From Ciborinia camelliae (lineage: Eukaryota > Ascomycota > Leotiomycetes > Helotiales > Sclerotiniaceae): a DNA stretch of 64,000 nucleotides. A program made the translations under genes and the position numbers. The stretch is from NCBI GenBank assembly GCA_025890175.1, contig JANPYM010000012.1:1099388-1163387 (forward strand), given 5' to 3'. Below the pieces are notes generated by a model. The model worked only from the letters and a program-made list of their open reading frames with translations, searched no databases and was not told the origin of the DNA. Shown here in pieces: positions 48,525-61,276 of this stretch; position 1 is the stretch's first letter; the number at the start of each line of letters is the position of its first letter.

Positions 48525-49520
48525 CAGTAAAACCCGCTTATACCAGCCACGTTTATACCGGAATCCTGTCTATACCAGCCATTTTTTTCAATCATCTCAT
48601 TTTTAGATATGTCAGGAACTGCCAAGGGTTCCTGCCTAAGGCAGGAGCTAGAGAGCTAGGGCAGGAGCCAGAGAGCTAGGGCAGGAGCTAGAGAGCTAGG
48701 GCAGGAGCTAGAGAGCTAGGGCAGGAGCTAGAGAGCTAGGGCAGGAGCTAGAGAGCTAGGGCAGGAGCTAGAGAGCTAGGGCAGGAGCTAGAGAGCTAGG
48801 GCAGGAGCTAGAGAGCTAGGGCAGGAGCTAGAGAGCTAGGGCAGGAGCTAGAGAGCTAGGGCAGGAGCTAGAGAGCTAGGGCAGGAGCTAGAGAGCTAGG
48901 GCAGGAGCTAGAGAGCTAGGGCAGGAGCTAGAGGGTATTTAAACAGATCCTCTTTCAGATCAGAATCCTTTCCTCTTCATAGTTTACTACAATACTATTC
49001 CGATGCCTAAGATTATGATTCCTTTTTCTATTTCACTCCGTAACAAGATACGTATATTGGAAATCCAGTATTTTTGTTTATACCAATAGGAATTTGAAAA
49101 ATTCGATATAAAAATTGTAGGGAAATGGTTTGTGCGTAGGTTTATTATATGATTTTTATATGATTTTTTTATAAAATTTTGAAAGTTTTGAAAGGCTGAT
49201 TTTTAATGAGATTGAAATTTTAAAATTGATTATATAAAAAATGGTTGATGCTTTATTGTCTAATCTGTATATATCGAAATCCTGTTTATACCTGTTGTGA
49301 CAGGGTCACGTGCTTTCGCCTGCGCGCGCCATGCGTCTATATCAAGGTGCTCCCGCCCGCACCCTCTTAGCTAGAACACCATCAATACTACAACAAGTTT
49401 TATACCTACTATTGCTGGTCACCCTACTACCACATTTGTGTGTTCATCACCCTGAGATGAACCGACAATACCGGATCTAATTGATCGAATTTTTTTGGTC
49501 GGTATAGGCGAGTTCTACTG
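48525..49520. mobile_element. Non-autonomous Fot1/pogo-like (Tc1-mariner superfamily) DNA element
   Basis: The left end reads CAGTAAAACCCGCTTATACC. The right end, on the minus strand, reads CAGTAGAACTCGCCTATACC: 17 of 20 terminal bases match. Both ends are flanked by TA (48523-48524 and 49521-49522), the target duplication of this superfamily, giving an element of 996 bases. Sub-terminal TATACC motifs recur inside both ends. No transposase frame exists within it, so it would depend on an enzyme elsewhere. A 20-base minisatellite fills 48641-48933. The ends have diverged by about three bases, so it is probably not very young. Confidence 0.8.
48641..48933. repeat. 20-base minisatellite inside the DNA element
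   Basis: About 14.6 tandem copies of GCAGGAGCTAGAGAGCTAGG, identical except for one C for T in the second copy. The near-perfect identity points to recent expansion or constant homogenisation. There are no spacers between units, so it is not a CRISPR array. Confidence 0.95.
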
Positions 49521-50688
49521 TACATGTTTGGTGCCAGTGGCGAATAACGACATATTATCTATAGCAAAGAACCGCCGTTTCGGAAGATCTGTTCCATTCT
49601 TTGCAGAAGCTAACCGGTCAAGGTTAGCTGTCGCCATACTAATCTGACTAGGGCGTCTAGCCGTGTGCAGCCTATCCGCTCGTTATACAGGCATATAAGC
49701 GCACGCAGATTGGTACAGTGAAAGTGTGTAAGAAGGACGAAGTTCTCATTATGCTATCTAGGATGACTTTGTACTGATTATGCCTGTGCAGCTAGTATTA
49801 GCGTAACACAGATCGATTTACGATCGATATACAATACAATATCATTTACTTTAATTATTGATATTAATACTATATCATCGAGGTGATTCTAATATTAGCT
49901 TTCACTCAAGGATGGAATTCTTGAGTTAAAATGTTATTACTTACCTACCTAGGTAGTTATAGGCGTGCGCATTGATCGAAATCCAAAATCCAGACTTGAG
50001 ACTTTAGGTTGTCGATCGATCTGGGGAAACACTAAGTCGCTTATCGGATTATACCCATGAAATTTAAGGTTCTTAGTATAATTAGCGGGAAATTTTTTGG
50101 ATCGCGCTTATCATCATAGAAGGTATCATTTTGTAGGAATGGGATTCCACAAAAACAACAATGATGATTTACAACTACAACTAAAAGTTTAATGTATACA
50201 GATTGAGGAGAACCATGTAACCTCTATACATATATATCTAGTTTTTCCCATACATTACCTAGATATCTTATTAGTTAAACCAGTGTCTATCTACTAGTAT
50301 CTCTCATGTCTAATTAATCCAAATATTTCTTTCGAAGATCGCTCGTCCGAATTACTCTAACGGGTACAAAAATTTCCGCATTAAGAAAAATACAAACATA
50401 CACACAGACACATTATTGGGTATAGGTGGTATCTACTAGAGTATCTAGTATCTAGTATCTAGTACGAAGGTGGAGTAGGTAGAGGAGGCAGAGTAGGTAG
50501 AGGAGGCATTGCCTACTAGGCAGAGTAGGTATTGCCAAGAATCAAAATAGCCGTATTAACTAGGCTCGGCGCAGATTTAGATGGAGATATGACCTCACGT
50601 AATGTAATGTACTTTAACTTGAAGATCTTCGGAGTCATCGGAGGTGATTTGAATTTGTTGTTATCTCATTAATGACTCAAGTTAATAC

Positions 50689-50716
50689 TGATGATGATGA
50701 TGATGATGATGATGAT
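50689..50716. repeat. GAT trinucleotide repeat
   Basis: Nine tandem TGA/GAT units. Confidence 0.9.
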
Positions 50717-50748
50717 ATTGCCGAGAAGATCATTCACTCATCTGGTCT

Positions 50749-50839
50749 GGTTCGAAAAGGTTCGAAAAGGTTCGAAAAGGTTATATTTGTTAATAGGTAG
50801 GTAGGTAGATAGTGTTCGATGTTCGATGTTCGATGTTCG
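50749..50839. repeat. Two adjacent minisatellites
   Basis: Three copies of TTCGAAAAGG (50751-50780) are followed, after a TAGGTAGGTAG spacer, by three to four copies of GTTCGAT (50813-50839). Both units contain TTCGA. Confidence 0.85.
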
Positions 50840-53800
50840 GAAAGGACATGGATGGGTTTGTAGTTGGATTGGAGGGATGGGATGGGGATTTTGTGGATAT
50901 TGTGGATATTGGTGCTGGTGATGGTACTGGTGGCTTGTTTGATATTATATTATATGGATGTGGATATGGATGGGATGTGGATATGGATATTATTGGGGAC
51001 GGACGAACGGCCGGACGAACGGGCGGGCGGGCGAGAGGTTTCTTGGGGGTTTGATTGTGTGGTAGATAGATAGAGACATAGAGAAAGAGAGATAGAGATA
51101 GATAGATAGAGATAGATAGAGACATAGAGAAAGAGATAGAGATAGAGATGGTGCCTGTGGATTATATGGATTATTGGGGGTAGATGGGTAGGTATCTTGT
51201 TGGCTGGGTTAAGTGATTTGAATTGCGTGGGCATCTTGTTGTTTGAATCGAGATATACTATGCTATACTGTGTTCAGGGGATGGGAAAGAAAAGAAAAGA
51301 AAAGAAAAAAACATAGAACTGCAAAAGAATATAGGAATTTGCATCATCATCATCATCATCATCATCGCACATCTCATAGGTATTTGAGAATGTGCAATAA
51401 ACCCCTCCTCCTTATGTTGCAGAGCGCGAACACGCCGATTAGATGGCTGGTTTTTGTTATAGGATAGAATCTGGATTGGATGCGATGGATGGGTTTGGGG
51501 TTTGGGGTTCGTGATGGTCTGGGGAATATATGAGATATGTGGGATTACGAAGAATGTTACGCTTTGCTTGATGATGATGATGTGTAATTAATTTTATATT
51601 GCGAGGAGTATTTAGATGAGGTTAGGTTGATGGGAGTTTGATGGTTTAGCTACTAAATCGAGTTCAGAGAATGAGTATGGGTATGGGAAAGTTGGGATGA
51701 AATATGGGAATTCAAAGAATTTTATGCTGTGTAGATGTGCAACCAATTTTATGGGATTGGTTGTCAAGCTCGATCGGTCTCGAGCAAAGATTCCCAGGAG
51801 CCTCTATGTTGGCTTCGCTGAACAACTTGAATATCCTGCATTGCGAGTTCCGTCACTTCATTTCATTTCGTTTCGTTTCTTGAGGGATGGATGGGTGAGA
51901 GCAGAGGAGAAACTGGAGGATGCCGATTAGATTAGTAGGAGGATTGTAGGATTGTGAGGGCTTGGGTTCTTTTGGATAGATTTTTTGGATAGTATGGATG
52001 TAGGGAGGTCTTTTGCGGGGAGAGGAGGGTTGATTTGGAGATTGCATTTGTGTGTCTTGTCGCTGGGATTGGGATTTTCGAGGTTTAGATATCTAGTATG
52101 ATATATATATCATAATCCATCATATAGTAGAATCTCGCAACCATCAAAATTCAATCAAAGTACACCTGCAAGACTAGGTAGATAGATAGATAGGCAGATA
52201 GAGTATAAAAAATCACACTTTATTGCGTTCAATCCGGGATTGATGAATATGAATATGGATTTCGATGAAAGATAGTGATGGAAGATATGGGGTGATCTAT
52301 ATTTTTACAATCCTACATCAATATTGATTATTCTATCCCCTCTCTTTGAATTTTCCTAGCATTTGTTATGTTAGATAAAATCAGTGTTTGGGGGGACGGG
52401 GAGGGGGAGAGGGAGGGAACCCTGATGTTTTGTTTTGTTTTATTTTATAATTATAGAAAAAAGTTATTGTAAGATGAGATGAGGAATGCTGTATTGTACT
52501 GTATTATACTAAAGATGGTTCTCGGGTTTATTTCTACACTGTTGTGTTTGATGGTTGATGGTTGATGGCAGTAAGGTGATGAGTTAGTGACTGAGTTGCT
52601 GGTCTATCTACCGTCCAATAGATAGACCATCACGCCATGCCTCGATGAGTTTCTGAGTTTTGGGATGGGATGGTTCTTGATGTAGGGTGGAGAGATTGAT
52701 TGATTATTATGTACGATATTGAGATTATATAGGCCCGCTCAAAGCTCTAGTCGTACCTTCCATATTAATCCCTAACATCGTGTTTGAATACGTTAATACC
52801 CACTCTATTAGAAGTGACGGGACGTCCGAATGATCAAAACCTAGACCTCGACCTCAGCTCGGAAACTAACTAACTAACTGAGCTTTGAAAATGATCAAAT
52901 TAAAGCTACTGCGCCCGAAATCTTCTGCGAGGAAATAAGGGGATGGATGGATGGATATAGCTTGCTTATGGATTGTCCAGTCCTGAGTTTTATTTGGTAG
53001 ATATGTATTTCTTTGGCAGGGGAGGGGGATACTATATGATTGACTTTGAGAAACTTCGAGCTGAGTTTCTAGATAAATGGTTTGATGATTACAAGCTGAA
53101 GGATGAATAAAGTAGTAGTATCGGGACCGGACCGGTGCTGTAATGCAACGGATGGCATGACCACCGGAATGAATGTGGACGTTTAGAGGTAGGGGAGTTT
53201 TTCATTAATGATGATTTTTTGTATGTTAGGGTTGGTGCTTATAGTAAGGAAGGACTCTCATGAAGAGATTTCTGGGATCGGGCTGGTGTTGGGACGGTCT
53301 TGACGGTGAGAAGTTGGCTCTGGGTTTCAATGTGGAGTGTCCGTATGGTGTTTGGAAGGAGAGTTTGTTGGCGGAGATATAGGGAGGGCTATGTGGTTGA
53401 CGCGAGATCAATTGAAGTAATAGCAATAGAGAGTGTCACTATTGATTACGTATCCGAGGCGTAGAGGGAGAAATTTATATATCATCCTTTCTTACATTTT
53501 CCTTCTCCAGTGTCACAATATGCAGCGCTCGATATCTCCATACAGAGACGATTGTAATTGCATGAACATAGATTCGTCAACTCAGTTGTTGAAGTTAGCA
53601 AGGAATTGCATTCCATCATCTATCTAGTCTTTTACATTTTTGAATCCTCAAAGTTGAGGGGACCATGATTGGAATTCTGGAATATACGATGGGGGGTTAG
53701 TATGGAGTGATTTATCACGAATAAATCATCTAGATTATATAGGCATGGACTAATGCGGATCTTTTGGATACGATTCATGGTCGACGTGGATGTCAGCTGT

Positions 53801-53869
53801 GGGGTAGATGCAGTATCTTCCCCTTCATCAACTCGCTTGTTTTTCCTTCCTTCCTACTTGTAAAATCCC

Positions 53870-53896
53870 TTCTTCTTCTTCTTCTTCTTCTTCTTC
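53870..53896. repeat. CTT trinucleotide repeat
   Basis: Nine tandem CTT units in a longer pyrimidine tract. Confidence 0.9.
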
Positions 53897-56800
53897 TAGA
53901 AGTATGCTTCATTAAATATCAAAACCAAAAGTAAAAGTACGTAATAAAACATAATTATTACTTAAAATTGTTGAAGCGCTCCGCGCTTCCGGTTACTATG
54001 TAGGTAGCTTAACGTAGCGCGTAGCGTAGCGTCCGTGCGTAGCACGAACGCGGCTACGCTTGTTGGAATAATAGAATCCTTTTCGAGGATTCTATGATTC
54101 CTACAATCAACCCAATCCTATGCTTCCAATATAACTTAACAAAAATTGCCAATACCATCCCCAGCAAACACAAATCGACGTGGGGGAATATAGCCAGCGA
54201 AAGTGGCCAGTCCATCAAAAGCTAAGAAAGGGATATCTGTCGAAATGGTAAATTCTGGAGAGTTAATGAAAGAAAGAAACTATTCCTTTGCCTTCAACTT
54301 AGTACACCCGACCGATCTAGATAACTCACTTTCCTCAGTGGGATGAGACACGGTTGAATTGCTTGATGTGTAAAAACCCTTTTTACGGATATACATGTAA
54401 TGATGACTTAAAAATACCAGATTTGGATTGCCCTATTCGAGACATCTATGATCATGAAAGCAGCAATTAGACTTAGAAAGTCCTCACGAAGCACCCCACC
54501 CCACCTCCAAAATAAGACGGCATAGCATGCAAAACAAACACTTTCGAACCTTCCTGCACTATCAGCAACAATATCTCTTTTTTTAAGTTGGATAAATAGA
54601 TAGACAGAGTCTATATAAATCGACTACTAATGATCGATTCGGTTATTGAATCATTCGAGGACTCGTAATACCATAACTATGGCTGCTGGTGTGTTCTAGG
54701 AAATTTTGCATTCTATGTATGTTTTGTGTTCATCTTTTTCTTAGGCATTCTCTTTAAACTAACACTTACTGCATGTTATGATCGATATCTCACTCTCGAT
54801 GCAGCGATATCATCGCTATCATCTCGCCCGTGTCGCTTCTCTCTTTCATCATAGGTTCCATGCATCAATTGGAAATAATGATAAAGAAAGATGCATTATA
54901 AGCGACCTTAGCACTCTTCGAAGGTATATCCGTGTCGCAATTGAAGCTTCTTCGCCCTGCGAGGAACGGCCTCTCACCCCATATTCAGATACATACTGAA
55001 CTCGATTGCCTGCGTGTTCGCAAATCTAAGACTGTCGCCTAGGAGTTCACAAATCCCATGCGCGAAGACATATTCCATGTTCTATCTAGAGAATGGAACA
55101 ATGCTCACTACAAACATGATGAAGCGCTTAATCTCTCGGCACTTCCTGTTGATTTCGTAGAACTAACTGTTAGATTTAGATGTATATTATATTCTATCGC
55201 AGCCCATAACGTATATTACTCGACGATCATATCATATCATATCTCTGGAACGAGTTATGCATATGTAGGTATTGAATGCGATCCATGCCATTCTTCTTGG
55301 GATTCTTGATAAACATATCATGTAAAAATAAAAGTCTGTTGAAAATTTGAGGTTCAAGAGCATTAATTACTCCCATTAAATAATCTTATTGGTATAGGAA
55401 AAGTCTGGAAAATGATCTGGTGGGTTGGTTGAACGCAGAGCGATTTTTGGAATGTCGGGATATATTACATGTAGATAGGTAGGTAGGTATCTATTTGGAA
55501 GGATACCACAGTGATGATACACTTATACAGAAAGTCTCCGTTCCAAAGCGAGAACATGAATGGTCTGATAAATTAGTGGAAAGTCTTGTTATTCGATAGC
55601 TATTGAGGAAGAAAATGGCGAGCATACATAAGTGAAAGCCACAGTAGGTAATAAATAAAGGAATGTATGGGAAGAAACACAAGACAATAGAGCCAAACCA
55701 AACACTCGAACAATATATGTTATCGATTTAATCCCGACACGAGTACGTAAATACCACCTCTAACAAGTGTCAGTCTCACGACCTCCCTCGTTTGCGGGAA
55801 TTGCTGGGAGAGTGAAAAATGCACCAGTTCCGTTTCACGCTGTATTTGAGAACCCACATGAGATGTCAAGATCCTACAGTATGACCCTGTCATTCTGTTG
55901 ACCATTTCGAGTCTTAAAGTGGGTACCATTTGAATATCTTTCAATATATCGCCAGCCCTAGAGCCATCGAACGTGCGCGAAGATTGATGTTCGACACCCA
56001 AACAAGTGACTAATCGACCTGCTTTCTCGTCGTGATCCTGAGCTGGACCAGCTACCTGAAATTTTGAATACGCACTAATCGTTAGAAGCTCATAAAGCTT
56101 GCGCAATTGCGCCGTTTGTATTTTTCCTGTAGTAAAGAGCTCAATACAGCTTAGCTCTTAACCAGATTGTAGTCGAATGTTACTAGGTAGTCAGGTGGGA
56201 CTCAAGACTGGCAATGCACCTTGTCATTGATAGATCGTCTGAACCAGAACGATGAAAGGGTCAAAAGGCAAATTGTACGTACCCAAATGATATCTACATG
56301 CAGCATGGTCAACAGTCACACTGATTTGGTGTCTTCAGAACTTTGAGACAGTAGGCCAATGGACTGAAAAAGCCAGTGGGTGCTGTACTACCAGGCCCAG
56401 TCAACGCTTCAAGAAAGTCTAAATTCTTTGTGATTTGGGGAAGAACGGGTTGTTCACGTTCTCCTAGTTCCTTGGAATTCGCTGCAAGGCATTTTTGTAC
56501 CCGAAATCGCGGCTCGCGATCGCACCTGATCGTGATATAACTTGTGAAGGAACCGGATAAGTGATTGGATCACTTTCACTTTGAGGCATTCAGCGCTCTT
56601 GATGCATTGTGAATTTTAGGTAAATATATCAATGGGATGGTATGAAAACTTGTGATAAATGGAGACACAGAAATGAAATCAATATTTTTCGATCAGGTTT
56701 TAGGGGAGAACCACCACTGAAGGCTATGTTCCTGAGCCACTAGCCTTCGAATGGTCAAGCATCGGATCTCATCTTTACTTAAGGTCACTACAAACAAGTA

Positions 56801-56901
56801 ATACAATGAGATTCCTTAATTAAATAGTATTGTTAAACTAGTATTAGGTAGCTCTAAAATTCTGCTCGAAAGAAAAAGGTACAAGTATCTTGCTCAACTA
56901 C

Positions 56902-58600
56902 TCAGGCGAACAAAGTACCATCAAAGTCCTTTCCACTTGTAACATTTGCAATGGTGTAATTTCCAAAGCAAACATAATCATAATTTGCCATCGCCGTCAC
57001 ATTAGTTTGACTTTCCAAGAACTTTGACATCTCACACATTCCGTCGACTCTCCCCTTACACGCACCACCTCGAATGGTATCTAATGGAAGGATACCAGTG
57101 TTAAGTCTCATTCTGACAAACTTGTGCGTGGCATTGGCGGGATTATATCCATACTGAGTGGGTGTGTATTGAACCTTTGAAGTCTTTTCGGCGGTCGGGT
57201 TAGCGGAGCTGCAGCCAATGGTTTCGGTCATGAGACGAGAGCCAAAGGCTGTGAGGTGGGAAACGATGAACTTTCTCTTTGGGTCGGGTGGGTATTGTGT
57301 GAGGTTTGGTGCTTCTCGGAAATAGTCCATGCTCATCGCTGTTAAAACCGATACGATGATATCGTCGTGGGATAAATCGGTGTAGAACTTTTGGTCCAAT
57401 GGGAAGGTGGTTGGGTTGTCGTCAAGGGTGGAATTTACGGATGAGTTGGATGAGGTGATGTATTGGTGTTGGAGACGGGCGAGCATCTCTTGAACATACC
57501 CAAGTCCTTGGGCGCGTCCTGTGGGGTTTCCATATGCGTAATCGTACCAATCTATAAATATTTGTCAGTATGGAGACATCATGAAGAATGAGCAAAGGCA
57601 AACTCACATATCATATCCAATGTAAGTTCGAATCCAGCCCATTCATCTTCAGTAAATAGCCCGCAGAAGTCACTCATACCAATGTACCCTTGCTCGTATG
57701 CACAGATACTCTGCATCGCATAGGTATCATTGTATGTTAATTCGAAACCAGAAGGTGCATGCTTCTGTAATCTTTTCGTAGCGCTAGCCAAATATTTGGG
57801 AAGATAATTGTAAATATCTAAATCTCCAATGTTCCAAATTCCATCAACATAATCATTGGAACAGCTGTCATATGATGCCAAGGTATTATTCTCGGTTCCT
57901 CCTTCAGGGATAACCACCACATCAAATCCTCTGGTCACGTTTGACAAAGTAGGATCCGGTATGGTGGTATAACTGGGACCGAAGAAACCCAACGCCCAAT
58001 TTATCTGGCTGTTATGGATTCTTGATTGGGAGGTCGTGCGCAGGGTAATTTTTGGGCGTGCAGTGCCATTGGGGAATAGAGGGTCGTAGGCAAGTTGCCC
58101 GATGGAAGCATTGTATAATGTTCGACCATAACGATTCCAGAAAGAGACACCGGCCGTGAATTCGGTGACGGCGCCCAGTGAGGTCAAGAGGCCGTTGTCG
58201 ATCATTGGATACTCGTACGTGTTCAAGAAAGCAAGAGGGCCAGTGAAGGTCGAATTGGAAGATGTTGAGGTGAAATTTGTGACCTTGTCAGCAAATCGCT
58301 GATCATTCACTCCATCATCTTCTGAGCTGGTTTGAAAACGGTCCCCATGCCTTTGGAGGACTTGCACCGATTCCTTGACAATGGTTAGTTGGCCATTTGG
58401 AACCGAAAGAAAGAGCAACGTACAACTTGACAACCTTCTGGAAGTCCGACATATTCTACACCGAAATAATCTTCGTCATTATCAGAATATGGAGCAATCT
58501 CTCCCCAGTAATTCTGGATCTTATTAATATCAGTAAGAAGATGAGTTGCTGTAGCCGAAGCCAACAACGCGTTGGTGGCAATGAGTGTGGAAAGATACAT
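56902..58600 (-). CDS. Secreted histidine acid phosphatase (phytase-like)
   Basis: Three exons, 58600-58424, 58373-57608 and 57551-56902, giving 530 residues with matching phases. The N-terminus MYLSTLIATNALLASATA is a signal peptide, and there are many N-x-S/T sites, so the enzyme is secreted. It belongs to the histidine acid phosphatase family, which removes phosphate through a phosphohistidine. The RHGxRxxT signature is RHGDRFQT at residues 67-74, with H68 the nucleophile; the C-terminal HD proton donor is H376-D377 in LSHDD. Family stretches LDIYNYLPKYLASATKRL and MQSICAYEQGYIGMSDFCGLF lie between. Numerous cysteines fit disulphide pairing. Whether it prefers phytate cannot be told from sequence. 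All catalytic residues are present. Confidence 0.9.
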
Positions 58601-59935
58601 CTTGAAATGTAATTGGAGCGAAAGAATGAGAACAATGGATCGTCTGCCAGAAATTCCACCACCTCGGATTGAGCCTTGAGGTTATATATGTACCACTGAG
58701 GAAAATTCTAATCCTGCATAGGACGATCGTAGTTTCCTCGCCATTTACATTTTATTTAAACGAAAAGACTCAAGAGCACTTGCGCTGACTTCTGGCCTTC
58801 CCAAAACGAATAAAAACTCCACGTGGAGAGTAGTGGCATCTAGATTCCCCTATTCACCTGCATGTTGAACCAAGCTTCATGTTATCAGCTTAATATTAGT
58901 CGGGAAATACCCTCGTCGACCCCCAAGAAGCAACGAAATTTTCAGCCATCTTTTATGGAGATGACTTGGGTGGGTATTCGTCCTGCCTATCAGATAACCC
59001 CTATTGGAGAATTCGCGATAGCTAAGGTCCGTCCAATAACAGCCGAGGTGGACTTTTTTATCACTACCTCGATTGTTATTGGTTACTAGTCGGTATATAC
59101 TCGGGGATTGATGAGTTTGCCCCAGCCTTCCAGGTACTCCGTAGTAATTGTGAGTTAAGCTTTTCCGGGATGTAGGCTCAAAAGAAGCCCGTCTTCCGCC
59201 GAAATGTTAGTGAATGTCTTAAAAGTGTTATCTCTTGTCATACGAGGACGATAGCGACAGTTTGGTGTTTTATAGCTCAGAGCAATGCATACCGTATGAA
59301 CATAGAAAGCAAATGTGGAAGACAAATTTAGCCTAGATATAAAAATTGTTGAAGCATTCCATCAAAACTGTCAGGCATGTCACCTAGGGCATATAGAATG
59401 GAATCTAGGTATTTGCATTAGATAAAAGAACCACCTATGCTGAAGAGGAAAGGATCCTTTTCAGAAGATCATCCTCTATATTTAGAGGGTGACCACGTGA
59501 CTAGCTACAAGGCATTCACCAAGCAGGGGCCTAGGCATGACAAAAACAAGAAGACCATGTTCTCTCAGCCATGGATTGGGATGGCCTCATCAGTCATGAT
59601 AACCCCACCTCCCCATAATTTGTCTTTGTATCCTCACCCCTCCTCCTGGAAACATACCAAGTCCCCAGATAAAATATAGAAAAACGAATGTAACAATTCT
59701 AGATAAAACGGCACCCCTCGATAGCGAGAGGAATGATATCAAAAGCGGAATCATCATGCCGGGAAAAATAACGGAGTCTGTCAGCATAAAGAGGGGATGC
59801 TCGGAATTGCCCGAAGCTGATAGATTGGTCCAGGGAAGGTCTGGAGGGAAGAACAGAAGATTGGCTGTTTAAGATTGAGGTGAAGATTTAACTGTCAAGT
59901 ACTTCCCAAAAAGACGAGCAAGAACCGAGGGGGCT
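58601..59935. other. Intergenic region
   Basis: Promoter of the phosphatase gene and 3' flank of the glucanase gene. Plus-strand frames at 58862-59089 and 59437-59679 have no recognised features. Confidence 0.45.
58681..58688 (-). promoter_or_regulatory. Possible TATA box of the phosphatase gene
   Basis: TATATAAC on the minus strand, about 80 bases upstream of the start codon. Confidence 0.4.
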
Positions 59936-61276
59936 TCATAGACGAGGTTTCGCTCTGCTTTGAGGAGCAATTTCATTGGCAAGCTTTCCAGTGGAATTCT
60001 CATCGATAGAACTGTTGACTTCGCTTCTGCGCAGCTTGCCTTGTGCATACGCGTTGTTGCCTCCAACTGTGACGATTAGAGAAGCGGGTGTTGAATCATT
60101 TACCGCTCCGCATTGGTTAACACCTCCATTAGGTGTGACATCGTCATATGGGAAGCAATAACCGAGGCCGTCCACGTTTGCAGCATGCACAATTCTCGCA
60201 TAGTGGTTTGTAATTGCATTTTTGTAGTATGTTGAAACCATTTCATTGTTTGGCTGGACAGAGTTAATGAGAAGAGTTGATCGATTCAATGCGGCATCGA
60301 GTCGTGCGCCGATGTTCAGAAGCTGATCAGTATTCGTAGGCTTGGCTGCAAAAGCTCCTGACGCACCACTAAATATATCGGCGGCCGATGGTTTTGAGAA
60401 AGAGCCGATGGTTCCGAACGTTAGGAAATTGAGGTCATTGGATGTCAATCCAGTGACATTTCCCCATGATGCTTGAGTATTGACGACTAAGGGAGTGCTA
60501 ACATAGGCAGCCCATACAGCATTGACATAGGTGGTCCAATAGTTTTGAAATAGTGCCGAATTGAAGACGATGCCCTGAGTTGGGTTGAGAGCTCGCAAGT
60601 TCGTAGCACCGTTAGTGATAATGAGTTGGTTCCAGCCGGCCCCATCGATCGCATTTTGTGCTTTTAGGCCATTACAGATCGTAGAAAGTCCATTTGCGGG
60701 CAAACCTCCAACGTGTTCAACCGCACCACTTGTACTGTTAAGTGTCAAAGCGATAGGAATGCATACAAAATCGACGTAGGTAATGTTTGCAAAAAGCTCG
60801 GAGCTGTTGTACGTAAACTCACAGAAGTCCCAGCTTTTCAAGTAGTTCGGATCGGAGGTGTTGCTAACTGAGGGTTCAACCAATCCAGGTCCTGTTTCTC
60901 CATGATTGAGCAAAAATGTCAAAGTGCTACCGACGCAGAACCAAATTCGACCACCTGCAATGTATGGAATAGTAACCGTTGTGGTGGATCCGGGAGCTCC
61001 TAATGGAATGGCACAGTTTGCTGCCAAGGCAGTTCCATTAGATGATGGATTTGCAGGGTAGTACAGCGTCGAACCGTTAGCTTGAAGAAGCACCACGGCA
61101 TAATTGTTGCTGATGGCAAGACCGGTGATGTATGCGTAGACAGTGCTTGAGGAGCTTTGGTTGACCAGTCCTATGGTAAGTGTACCGGAAGCTGCAGCCT
61201 CGACGGTTTTGATCATTGGCGGGAACAGAACATTCTCCTTCTTTTGTATTGCGATAGCGTCCGAGATAGTAGCCAT
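59936..61276 (-). CDS. GH64-type beta-1,3-glucanase
   Basis: Single exon of 446 residues from MATISDAIAI. An in-frame ATG 26 codons upstream exists, but fungal members usually begin near this point. Glycoside hydrolase family 64 enzymes cut beta-1,3-glucan and share a beta-barrel plus a thaumatin-like fold. Seen here: VYAYITGLAI, the IWFCVGSTLTFLLN strand, WDFCEFTYN with E153, and YVDFVCIPIAL with D169. The 16-residue spacing of E153 and D169 equals that of the catalytic pair I recall for the Streptomyces enzyme (E154/D170). GYCFPYDDV near the C-terminus is another family block. No signal peptide is visible from either start, so secretion, if any, would be unconventional. It lies 1.3 kb upstream of the co-oriented phosphatase gene. 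Confidence 0.85.
   Translation of the reverse strand: MATISDAIAIQKKENVLFPPMIKTVEAAASGTLTIGLVNQSSSSTVYAYITGLAISNNYAVVLLQANGSTLYYPANPSSNGTALAANCAIPLGAPGSTTTVTIPYIAGGRIWFCVGSTLTFLLNHGETGPGLVEPSVSNTSDPNYLKSWDFCEFTYNSSELFANITYVDFVCIPIALTLNSTSGAVEHVGGLPANGLSTICNGLKAQNAIDGAGWNQLIITNGATNLRALNPTQGIVFNSALFQNYWTTYVNAVWAAYVSTPLVVNTQASWGNVTGLTSNDLNFLTFGTIGSFSKPSAADIFSGASGAFAAKPTNTDQLLNIGARLDAALNRSTLLINSVQPNNEMVSTYYKNAITNHYARIVHAANVDGLGYCFPYDDVTPNGGVNQCGAVNDSTPASLIVTVGGNNAYAQGKLRRSEVNSSIDENSTGKLANEIAPQSRAKPRL

Larger units (their letters stand above)
49523..56901. other. Long gene-poor region
   Basis: About 7.4 kb without a supportable gene. It holds many microsatellites: GAT (50689-50716), TTCGAAAAGG (50749-50782), GATGTTC-type 8-base units (50813-50839), GATA/AGAGATAG units (51062-51150), CAT (51342-51366) and CTT (53870-53896). 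53970-54070 contains GC-rich hairpin-like sequence. A minus-strand open frame at 55720-56106 (128 codons, extendable upstream to about 56155) lacks an ATG; it could be an exon of an unknown gene, but nothing identifies it. Short frames near 54778-55310 are also unidentified. Confidence 0.5.

Noticed and set aside
48641..48933. CRISPR-like array
   Set aside because: The 20-base units are directly adjacent with no spacers, and the genome is eukaryotic.
55720..56106. 128-codon minus-strand frame as a confident gene
   Set aside because: No ATG, no recognisable domain, no supported splice partner.
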